Source: Aphrocallistes beatrix | Lineage: Eukaryota; Porifera; Hexactinellida; Sceptrulophora; Aphrocallistidae | Direction of reading: 5' to 3' | Length of the DNA stretch: 64,000 nt | Assembly (NCBI GenBank): GCA_963281255.1 | Contig: OY725492.1 | Location: 4,021,104 to 4,085,103, forward strand | In this document: positions 42,101 to 51,290 of the stretch, in pieces | How positions within the stretch are numbered: position 1 is the first letter of the stretch | How the letters are laid out: each line of letters opens with the position of its first letter | Made by a program: the position numbers and the translations under genes | Notes under the pieces: generated by a model | The model's input: only the letters and a program-made list of their open reading frames with translations | Database searches by the model: none | Told to the model about the DNA's origin: nothing

Positions 42101-45100
42101 CTTTGTCTCCAGTACATGGATGAAGTAGTTCTTGTTCTCAACCCATTTCTCGAACTCTGATTTCCAATTGTACAAGACGTTGACTGGGGTCACAATCAGA
42201 ATCTTATTGATGCCTGTTTTGTCACTGTTTCGTAGTAAAGTGTCCAGGAGAGCTATCACCTAGGATCACGACCAAATTAAATATATTTTCCAATGACCTC
42301 ATCCCAGACAGAGTTAGATGTGTACTGTAGATTTAGACGGCAACATACATTGTATGTTCTGCTACTTAATGTGTACGTACGTATGTACATGAAAAGAGAT
42401 TGTTTCTATCAATGTTATCATTGTTTGTGGAACTAAATTTGTGTTGCCACTCAAGATGCGCTATATTCAATATTGAATATTAAAAAAGTAGAAAGAAAAA
42501 TGACTGAAAATACTCTCTGTAAAGATGTAGAAAATATCACTTTACTAACCGCCTAAATAACAAATTAAAACGTTGAAAATATTTTGTTCGAATTCCTAAT
42601 GAATCCTAGTGACATGTGTGATGGGAGCATTTGCCATTCTTCAATTAATACCAGCATTCAAATATGCTGGCATTAATTGAATAATCAATCACTAAACCAG
42701 TGCAACAAACCTGTAGGGTTTTTCCTAAACCCATGCAGTGAGCCAGCAGAGATCCAGATCCCCCCGCTTCTTTCAGCATCTTCAAACTCTCACACACAGA
42801 CTCCCATAGGAACAGCACCCCGTCCTTCTGATGCGGTTTCAAGTGCTGTACGATATGTGGACTGACACAGAACGCAGGCTCATCCTTCTCCTCGTTTCCT
42901 TTCTCCAGGACGAGCGGGTCTACTCCCTTGACTATCTCCTCCCCTCCGTCCGTCAGATCTACAGAGAGGGTGTGTCGCCGCTCCAGGCGCGTCAGTCGCT
43001 CTCGCTCTGCCTTTTCAGCTTCTCGAGTTGAGTGAGACAAATTGAAGTCCGCGATGAGTTTGCGTATCTTCTTCCTTCCCTTCTTCTTCCCTTTCGCTTC
43101 TTCGCTGTCAGAATCTGAATCGCTTGGAGAGGAGTCACTGATCAATTTCGCCTTTTTCCTTCCTCTCTTGCGAGATTTAGACTTCTTCATCAGAGACCTT
43201 TCAGCTTCGTCTTCACTGTCACTGGCCTTCTTTTTCTTCCTCGCACCTCTCTTTCTCTTCTTCACTTTCAACTCAGTCTCGCAGACATCTGAACTGCTGG
43301 ATTCCTCCTGAGACCGGACCTGGAATTCGTATGCCCCCAGCTTCCTCTCTTCTGACACGAACAGATCGCTCTCCTGGTCGGAGCTCCTCTCTCCCGCCGA
43401 GATTAGAGTAGCGTCGTTAGCAGAGCCGTCTTCGCCGCTGCTAGCGAACATCACGCGCGGCTTCTTCTTCGGTTTCGATCTCGGTTTTTTCTTCGCTTGA
43501 ACCTTATCGGTCGATTCCTCTGCTTTATCAGGGGAAAGCTCTCCCTTGGCAGATTCTTCTGGGGCAGAATCGGTTTGTAGTCTCTTGCGTTTGCGCTTGG
43601 TCGGCGGTTTGGGGTTCAGTAGCTCTAGGTCGGACGCGGAGAGGGACTGGCTGGACTCCTCGCTACTCGCTGCAGCGGACTTCTCTCCGTCCTGTACAGA
43701 GCTAGGTGGGGAGGGGGAAATAACCATCTCATCTAGTTCCGCTTTATTAACTTTCTTGGCTGGTTTAGAGGAGACAGGGGAAGAAGGATGCTCGCTCTCA
43801 ACATATTCTGTCTCGCTTGTCTCCTCCCCACTGCTACTCCTAGCCCCCTTCTTCTTCCCCCGTCTCCCTCGCTTCCTAGCCTGAATGACCTTACTCTTAG
43901 ATCTGCTGATCTCCTCCAGGTCTTCCTTCTCCTGCAGCATCTGAATGCACTCCTCCACTAGATGCCGAATAGGCGCATCGTCGCATATGAAACATTTCCA
44001 GCTGTCATCTTGCAGTATGTTCTCCCAAATGCCTTCACCGAGGTTAGCCTTGAGACAGAGCTTACACAACGACTTCTCACAGTTGCTACAGTTCGCGATC
44101 TCTCCGCCATCTCCGCACCAGCGGCAGTACACTTCTTTCCCGTCTTCAATACTGTACTCGCCTGAATTGATGAAATCCAAACACTTCTGACAAATGAGTA
44201 CGCCCAGCCATGGGTGCGACAGGAACCGCATGGGAGAGTTGATGGTCGTAATGTGACAAGCGGTACACTCCTCTTTCCGCCGCTTCCCTCCTTGAGACCG
44301 CTTGGCAGGGGCTTTCTTGAGGAGGGGGGAGGAGTAGCATTTAGTGGGCGGGGGGGAGGGGTAGGATTTAGTGGGGGTGGTGGAGTTAGGGGCAGAATTT
44401 TCGACACTTATTTCAGCACCGATCTCGAACTCAGCATGCACACTCTCCTCTTTCTCCCGCACAGGTGTCGGGGTGCGTGGGGATCTAGGAGGGAGCTTGT
44501 TTGGAACTTCCAACTTGGGGAGATTGATCGCAAGGCCTCGCAGCTTGTCTGCGTCCCTGACAGAGAGCAGATCGCCACTGCTTGGATCCTCTTGAGAGGC
44601 TGGCACGTACTCGATGTTCAGTTGGTCCTGGTTCTCCTCGTCCTCACTGGTCTCACTGCAACAGAGCACATCTCGCTCTGAGCTGTTCTCAGAGTCGGTG
44701 TAGACCTGGATGACGTCACTAGAATGCTTCTTCTTCAGTTTGCCACAGTTCCCACAGTGTTTCGGGGTTTGTTTGCTGTCTGTGTCTTGTGTGGTATTCT
44801 GCTTGGATCCGATATCTTCCATGTTGCTGGTGTCTGTTATGGATAGGGTTTCAGCGTTGATTTGATTAATTTCCTGATTCTTCGCTACAGATTTGTCCTG
44901 CAGAAGATCTGGGGAAGGAGGACTAATGGGAGAATCTTCAGAAGATTCCTGACTTGTCGATTCAGATTCCGTACTACGGGGCTCGTTGCTAGGCAAATCT
45001 ATACCATCTTGATTTGAGTCATTGAGAGCGTTCGTTTCAGGTCCGTTGGAGTTTGGCTCCGCTTCTGTTCTGAATTTTTGGAGAGTGACTTCTAACTCAT

Positions 45101-45209
45101 TCAAAATCTTGTTTCTCTCAGAGGCAGAGCTTTCATTCAGAAGTTTCTGTATTTCCTGGAGGTGTTGGCTGGTTGAGAAAGACTGTGCATTGTGATTATT
45201 TTCCGCCAT
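39179..45209 (-). CDS. ATRX: ATRX, SNF2-family chromatin remodeller with ADD domain
   Basis: ATRX deposits histone H3.3 in heterochromatin with DAXX. Exon 1 is 42711-45209 (starts MAENNHNAQ) and exon 2 is 39179-42259; the phase-0 splice falls just after the Walker A motif ([17 protein letters not shown]). Total 1859 residues; human ATRX is 2492. An acidic Ser-rich N-terminus is followed by the ADD zinc domain at about 315-430 ([39 protein letters not shown]), which reads H3K4me0/K9me3. A long Lys/Ser/Glu region follows. Helicase lobe 1 starts at about 795, with DEGH ([15 protein letters not shown]) and LTGTPLQNN; lobe 2 carries [24 protein letters not shown] and FRVYRFGQ. The C-terminus has a Q9 tract (about 1785). 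The frame extends upstream of MAEN only with a non-ATG start. Two coding exons is remarkably few. Confidence 0.95.
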
Positions 45210-46150
45210 CACTAAACACCCAATTAACAAAATTAGACAAAAATAATTTTGCACATACTAATACTTATATTTATAATACTTCAATGCATACTTATTATTT
45301 AAAAAGCATGAACATTTTCAGAATTGCATAATATTATTCGACAGAAAGATCTTACAATTGTGACTATCCATCACAATAAAATAACCTACCAAAATTACCT
45401 TCAGTATTTATTGCTTGCATAATATTAGCGCTACGTGTAATAACAACACAAATCTCCAGTAATAGTGATTGGAACTTACACTAAAATATATAGTAAATTC
45501 CAAACTTAATTCAAAAATTTTCTACGTACACTCTTCGAACTTTTCTAGACTCAATCTGATGCTAGTTGAAGTTTATGGGTGTGTCTGGTGTGCGGTTCCA
45601 TAAACTGCAACTTGGTTAAAGCGATATATTGGCAAACGTGAGTATTGTTTAGCCTCAATTGAGTTAAGCAAAACCCAAGAATTGTCACATAAAATCCCTG
45701 ATACATAAGTTACACTGACAGCACGTGATAATGAACTAACCATGTGTGTCGAACAGTTCATAAAATGTGCATGGATTTCATATGATCACCGTCATAACCA
45801 AGCCGGAAAGAAATTTTGTTTTTTAACGAAATTGTCTGAAAAACCTTCCATTTAATTTATTCTACGTATCACGACTCGTTTACAACGAAAGGCCTGCTTA
45901 TAACAATGTTATTTTAATATCGCCCTTACAATAGCTTGCCAGTAGTTGAGCTACTCCGCTTATAACGAAGTGAAACAGAGGTCCCAAACGCTCCGTTATA
46001 ACAGGAGTTCAGTATACTTGTATTTCATTATTGGACTCCATAAATAATATATACATATTATCACATATACAGACATCATCAGAACAAATGAATAAAACTC
46101 GATAACGAGAATCTAACATATATATACAAACAACGTCAGGGTGTATCGTG
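45210..46150. other. Intergenic between ATRX and the NT-C2/PH gene
   Basis: AT-rich. From about 45865 to 46015 there is a TTATAACGAA/CCGTTATAAC-containing stretch ending GGAGTTCAGTATAC, which looks like one end of another pogo-like element. No gene is seen. Confidence 0.4.
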
Positions 46151-48046
46151 CTAATTGATAGGAGCACCACTAATATTCGGATTCGGGTTGAAAACAATGA
46201 GCGAAGCGAGCTTATTCTCACGATGGTATTTCACGATACATTTGACAGCTTTCAACCAAGTATTCATGTCCTCTGGACTCCTCGCTTGGAGTTCGTAGGT
46301 ACGGCCTTCAGTGACAATATTGAACGTTGCTTGATTCTTGTCCTGTTGCTCAATTGGCAACACTTCGAATTCTCTCACCTTTCTTAGGTCGATAGACCCT
46401 TGTTCCACCTGGATGTTAGGAGACTTGTAGTATGAAAGGAAGTATCCGTTACTTTGGAAGTAGCGCCTCCTCCACAAGCGACCCGTTGGGCCGCTAATAC
46501 CTCGTTTAAACAGCCACCCACTCACATTCATCGCGGCGACCAGCTCCTGTTTCTCTTCTGCCATTGCCTGGTTCTGATCTCGAAACTCTTTAACGATTAT
46601 CTTGAGGTGACGTATCTCCTCATTCATTTCGAACTGTTTGCTCCGTAAAGTATCATTCTCTGATTCGAGGTCAGCAACCTTTTCCGTCATCAAATCTAAC
46701 TTCTCACTACTCTCTCGCAGCTCCGACTCTTTCTGTCTCAGTCGCGATTCAAGATTGGAAATGTTCTGGTCCAGGTTGGTTTGTTTCACACTGCCTTTCC
46801 GCCGACCGGATAGCACAAAATTTCCCCCTTCACTGATGCCCTCCAGTCCAGCACTCGCCAAGCTGACATTACTGGCACTGTGTGCTAGATCAGTAGAGAG
46901 GTTAGATTTCGAGAAAGCTGAGAGAGACTTGCCCTTACTCCATGCAAGCGAAAGCATTTTTAACTCTTCAGGAGAATTTTGACACTTCTCGAGTTCACTC
47001 TTCCCGTCTTTCTCAATGACTCGTCCTGTTTCGGGACTGACAAGGATTAGCTGCGGAATAATAGCGATTTCGTAATGTTCTTTTAGATTCTCTGCCAGCT
47101 CACTCTTTGGCTTTATAGCTGAATAAGGAATGGAATGCTTCTGCAAGCTTTGCTTTAGAATGTCATCATCATAATCGCACGACACATAGATAACCTCCAA
47201 CGGCTTGCTCTCACCCAGGTTGATCTGACTGTAGAACTTGTCGACGAGCTGTAGGAACTTGATGCAAGGGTCAGACCAGTTTGCACTGAATAAGAGAAGA
47301 ATCGCTTTACAGGCATTGAGGTAGCTAAGATCACGCGAGTTCCCATCTAGCTGCATGAATTCCTGTTTCTTGAGAGTGACCAGTGACAAGAGCGATTCCC
47401 CCATTATCGAAGCAAGATCAGTGCTAACGCACCGATCTCTCCTAATGCCTCCTTCATTATTCTCATCTCCTTCATCGTCTGAGATATCCAGCCCTCCAGT
47501 GCCTGGCAGTGCTGACCACGTACTAATCATGTCGTCGTCATGCGCAGAGCCTGATTTCAAAAATTCTACTTTGAGTGTCATCACTATCATGATACGGTTC
47601 ACTTTCTTATAGTTGGTTTTGCAGTTAAGTTCCATTTCGTACTTATGCTCTGTCACGTTTGCATACTCTGCCACATTCAGCTCAATCACACCTAATACGA
47701 TCTTCTTCCCTGATGCAGTAGTGTCTTCTATCGAGTATTTGTAGGATTTTTCATCGTATTCGACGGTTTTGTTGGCTTTGTAAAGAGTTATGAGAAGATC
47801 GACTGAATTGCCCGGTTCAAAACTCGCTCTACCTTTCACACATCTCTCATCTTCAGAATCAGCAATCCACTTCGGCCCAGGTGAAACTGTCTCACGATGG
47901 CCACGCGACCACTTCACACACAGATTATTCGGAGTATAATCCTTCTGAAACTCGCACTCAATATAATCGTAGCAAGTAGACAATTTGAATTTGAAGGCAG
48001 ATTTCTTTCTTTGCTTTATTTTCTGACCAAATTTTGCAAAAGCCAT
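46151..48046 (-). CDS. NT-C2 / thioredoxin-like / coiled-coil / PH protein
   Basis: An intronless frame of 631 residues from ATG at 48046. Residues about 12-165 resemble the NT-C2 domain of EEIG1/EHBP1/SYNRG proteins (basic KIKQRKKSAFKFKL start, KWSRGHRETVSPGP, HKYEMELN). An acidic linker follows (SDDEGDENNEGG). Residues about 215-375 look like a nucleoredoxin/tryparedoxin-type thioredoxin fold: KAILLLFSANWSDPCIKFLQ corresponds to the active-site region, but the usual WCPPC is WSDPC, so the first cysteine is missing and oxidoreductase activity is doubtful. IIPQLILVSPETGRV fits the cis-Pro strand. A coiled coil spans about 430-505, and a PH domain fills about 508-615 (GWLFKRG, WRRRYF, final helix MNTWLKAVKCI). 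A membrane-tethering or scaffold role is an inference. I know no named protein with this order. Confidence 0.75.
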   Translation of the reverse strand: MAFAKFGQKIKQRKKSAFKFKLSTCYDYIECEFQKDYTPNNLCVKWSRGHRETVSPGPKWIADSEDERCVKGRASFEPGNSVDLLITLYKANKTVEYDEKSYKYSIEDTTASGKKIVLGVIELNVAEYANVTEHKYEMELNCKTNYKKVNRIMIVMTLKVEFLKSGSAHDDDMISTWSALPGTGGLDISDDEGDENNEGGIRRDRCVSTDLASIMGESLLSLVTLKKQEFMQLDGNSRDLSYLNACKAILLLFSANWSDPCIKFLQLVDKFYSQINLGESKPLEVIYVSCDYDDDILKQSLQKHSIPYSAIKPKSELAENLKEHYEIAIIPQLILVSPETGRVIEKDGKSELEKCQNSPEELKMLSLAWSKGKSLSAFSKSNLSTDLAHSASNVSLASAGLEGISEGGNFVLSGRRKGSVKQTNLDQNISNLESRLRQKESELRESSEKLDLMTEKVADLESENDTLRSKQFEMNEEIRHLKIIVKEFRDQNQAMAEEKQELVAAMNVSGWLFKRGISGPTGRLWRRRYFQSNGYFLSYYKSPNIQVEQGSIDLRKVREFEVLPIEQQDKNQATFNIVTEGRTYELQARSPEDMNTWLKAVKCIVKYHRENKLASLIVFNPNPNISGAPIN

Positions 48047-48217
48047 TAACTGCTATATCGGCACAAGTATAACTGGAATATAGTAATGTACTATATTCTT
48101 ACCTGGTTCCCGTGTGCTACCTATGCCATATCAAATGAACCAGTGCGTAGATAGGATTTAATTTACAGCCTATAAGTAGATAGAAGGATATAATATTTTC
48201 ATTTAAAATTGAATCAA

Positions 48218-50392
48218 ATGGCAACACAGCATCCAATACAATTCAAACGTTCAACTTCGTTCTCAGAAATTCAAGAAAGCGACATTATTTACGACATAAT
48301 AGACTCCGGTGATGAAAGTGACAATCAGCAATTAGCTCGCACTGAATCTGTTCCGAATTTAAGACGTGTGAACTTACCACCAAAGCCGTTAGCAAAGCCT
48401 CTCCTTAAACCACCTCCTAACAGTAAGCACTCTCTCCTCCAGGTTCTAGGCTCTCAAAACAAGGACTTCGACATATCAGAACTAGTGAATGAATCAATAG
48501 TGAAATTGCCTGTTGTTGTTGAGATTGTGGTTGGAAATTACGGTGGAGAGGAAAACTCGACATTTGGCTGTGGGGAGAAGTACTTGCTCTGTTATAAAAC
48601 AGATACATGCTATGTGTCCTGCGCCAACTCAGAAGGTCACACTTTCGACATTCCAGTAACTTCGAGGTATGAAGTCGCCCTGGTTAATTTCGAAAACGAA
48701 TTCACGAATAAGAAAAAAGTAACTGCCGAGAACATCATAGAAATGCCACACCAGCCTAGTAGGATAGTTGCAAACTGCCCATTCCAAATAAACAATATCA
48801 AAATCGAGAAAAGTCAAATACTTGAAGTTGTCAGGACTGGATATATGTCAGCTGATCGCAAAAACCTCAAAGTACATACATTGAGTGGAGAGGAAATAAT
48901 TATCCCAAAAACATTGAAACAAACTTTTAGCTGTTCAATCAAAACGAAAAATGAATCATTGCCAATTGCAATTGAAAACTGCTTATTCCCACAGCGTGTA
49001 ATCCTAACGGATACAGTTAGTTCTCAGGTGATACGTAAACAAATGTGCACTTTAGTCAAATGCATGGTGAAAAAAACATTTTTAGCCAGGCTCTACACAG
49101 ATGAATACTCTTCTATCCCAACAGAAGATTCGCTAATTGAAATACCAGTCAATATGAAGCTTACTGTTAAAATCGTCGGCAAACCAAAAGATACAAGTGT
49201 GATTCATGAAATTCTGAAAAGTCAGTCGAGGAAAAGTCCAAATGAAATAAAAGCAAAAGCGCTAGGTAAACTTCCAGCCAGACCCCCAAAACCGTTGACG
49301 AGGTGTCGGTCAGAAGTACGAATAAATCGGGCAACTACACAATTGGATCTACAAAGTGAAACAAACGAGCCCTCTACGCCTCAACCAGAGAAGAAAGAAT
49401 TTTTCCATCCGCCTGAGAAGAAAACATTGTCCCCTCCTTCTGTAAAGAAAACATTGTCCCCTCCTTCTGTAAAGAAGCCATTGAACTCTCCTTCTGTGAA
49501 GAAGTCATTGAACTCTCCTTCTGTAAAGAAGCCATTGAGTCCCCCCTCTATAAAGAAGCCATTGAACCCCCCATTTGAAAAGAAACCAATGATGCCATTT
49601 TCGATCTCAAAAACAAAATTAGCTAGCAGGTCATCATTTTGTGATGCTGTATTAGGGGCAGACTCAAAAGCTCCAGAGATTAAAAAGAAACAACTTGCTA
49701 AATTGGAATCAGAAATAAAATCACTGGAAGAGGTTAATACAAATCTAAAGACAGAATTAGCCGAGGAAAAAAAACGATCCGCAAGTTTAGTGGTGAGAAT
49801 CGCTTCGTTGGAAAAGTCTTTAGAAGAAGCAAACTCAACTATTTCCTCAAACGACACTTCAATCAGGAATCTCCTCTTGGCCAAGAGGACACTTCCAAGT
49901 CTGCCCAACAACCCTGGATCTGCGCCAACGAGTCCCCTCCTTCAACACAAGGCAGAATTTAGCTCTGAATATTCGACGAACCGAATGAACTTAGCTAACC
50001 CTCCTGCTAAACCAAGTAAAATACTAGCACAATCTCATTACCAACAACCTAGAGATTTATTAAAGAGTCCAACAGTAGAGTCAGGGGAATTCATGAAAGG
50101 AACCCAGACAGTAGAAGACATGAAAACAATTCTCCATAGAATAAATTTGAGTCAGTATGAGAATCAGTTCATAAAAGAGGGGATCAATATGGAAATACTC
50201 GGCTCCTTGAACGAGGATATTTTAGAAAAAAATCTAAAAATTAAGAACGTACTACATCGTAAAAAACTTTTGAAACTTGCAGAGAAAGTGAGAAACAAAG
50301 AAGATATCTCAAATTTCTATGTCGACCCTCAGATTCTCATTGGTGCTGCTAAGAAAAACGAAAACGAAAAGTTATACCAAGCACTTGACTAA
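48218..50392 (+). CDS. CABIT-SAM adaptor (GAREM-like), paralogue 1
   Basis: CABIT proteins (THEMIS, GAREM) are signalling adaptors; GAREM couples growth-factor receptors to GRB2/SHP2 and ends in a SAM domain. This intronless frame of 724 residues starts at ATG 48218 (upstream only a TTG). A Pro-rich N-terminus is followed by the CABIT region at about 85-330 (GEKYLLCYKTD, FDIPVTSRYEV, CLFPQRVIL, LIEIPVNMKLTVKIVGKP), a stretch of 9-residue repeats of the SPPSVKKPL type at about 393-460, a short coiled coil (about 495-550) and a C-terminal SAM domain (about 631-695, MKTILHRINLSQYENQFIKE, LHRKKLLKL). It is followed head to tail by a second gene of the same architecture. Orthology to GAREM rather than a sister family is inferred. 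Confidence 0.78.
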   Translation: MATQHPIQFKRSTSFSEIQESDIIYDIIDSGDESDNQQLARTESVPNLRRVNLPPKPLAKPLLKPPPNSKHSLLQVLGSQNKDFDISELVNESIVKLPVVVEIVVGNYGGEENSTFGCGEKYLLCYKTDTCYVSCANSEGHTFDIPVTSRYEVALVNFENEFTNKKKVTAENIIEMPHQPSRIVANCPFQINNIKIEKSQILEVVRTGYMSADRKNLKVHTLSGEEIIIPKTLKQTFSCSIKTKNESLPIAIENCLFPQRVILTDTVSSQVIRKQMCTLVKCMVKKTFLARLYTDEYSSIPTEDSLIEIPVNMKLTVKIVGKPKDTSVIHEILKSQSRKSPNEIKAKALGKLPARPPKPLTRCRSEVRINRATTQLDLQSETNEPSTPQPEKKEFFHPPEKKTLSPPSVKKTLSPPSVKKPLNSPSVKKSLNSPSVKKPLSPPSIKKPLNPPFEKKPMMPFSISKTKLASRSSFCDAVLGADSKAPEIKKKQLAKLESEIKSLEEVNTNLKTELAEEKKRSASLVVRIASLEKSLEEANSTISSNDTSIRNLLLAKRTLPSLPNNPGSAPTSPLLQHKAEFSSEYSTNRMNLANPPAKPSKILAQSHYQQPRDLLKSPTVESGEFMKGTQTVEDMKTILHRINLSQYENQFIKEGINMEILGSLNEDILEKNLKIKNVLHRKKLLKLAEKVRNKEDISNFYVDPQILIGAAKKNENEKLYQALD
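49395..49600 (+). repeat. 27-bp coding repeat (9-residue SPPSVKKPL units)
   Basis: Seven or eight imperfect units in frame within the first CABIT-SAM gene; DNA core CCTTCTGTAAAGAAG. PxxxKK spacing could form SH3-binding or low-complexity linker sequence. The second CABIT-SAM gene lacks it. Confidence 0.88.
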
Positions 50393-51290
50393 TAACATTG
50401 TAACAAGTGTGCTGAACTCTCTCTCTAGGTTTTAGCTATTTCACAGCATTTTGTTCAGTTTGTATGCATATGTAGAATTTATGGTAAATGCGCATGTCCT
50501 AAAGGAAAGATTAAACTAACCCAAGAGATGACTTGTGGTAATTTGACTTTTTTACTTATAGATATGTCAATACGTAAAAAGATACTAGTTAAAGTATAAT
50601 ATTTCAATGCACGTTGAATTAGCATAGTTCAAATGCTCATAGCTAGCTGAATTACAATGTTTGTCAAATTCCCAACTAGTCCCGACCTCCCCTTATAGAG
50701 AGAGAGGCGGGTAGCCAATAATGATTTGTGCAGTGTATAGATGCATGCAAGTAAGATTGCACATCCTACTCAATGAAATCGTAGTTTACCTAACTCGAAG
50801 TTGAATAATGGATCTTGCATTATGGAAAGCATTTTTTCCATGCTAAGATCCGAACCCACCTAATCATCAGAGCAACTCGACAAGTTGGATAACGTGATCG
50901 AGTGCTAGCTAGTGGCGCTAACATTACATAGGCTGGTGTAATGATGCTAATACCAACTGAATTATATCACAATTAAAACAGATCTAATTGCTCCATTGTA
51001 AATAGGAAGTTATGGTTAATCATAAAATTCTCAAATTACTAATGATTCAAAAGAAAAACTCAATGAACCTCATTGAATTTTTACTATCTCATCTTTATAA
51101 TGTTTTTACAAGATGTAGGAATTAATAATCCAAAATGTTATATTTTATCCTAGATTTATCTTTTAAATGAGAGTCTAGCTGTGAAGTAATCCAATATCAC
51201 TTGGGTATAAATTTGAAAGGATATATGTACAGTACAATGAAGATTAGCTTTAGGCACAATCTTAATAGTGTGAACGGAAAGGATTAGAAA
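50393..51290. other. Intergenic between the two CABIT-SAM genes
   Basis: 898 bp, AT-rich. Around 50815-50955 a short inverted piece (TGGAAAGCATTTTTTCCA) and a sequence vaguely like a tRNA B box (GGTTCGGATC on minus) may mark an old SINE. No gene is seen. Confidence 0.4.

Noticed and set aside
42645-42710. Extension of the first ATRX exon past VCCTGLVID
   Set aside because: It is intron read-through; the donor after CAG joins perfectly to VIALLDTLL.
50815-50955. tRNA-derived SINE between the CABIT-SAM genes
   Set aside because: Only a weak B-box-like sequence; no A box at proper distance and no flanking duplication.
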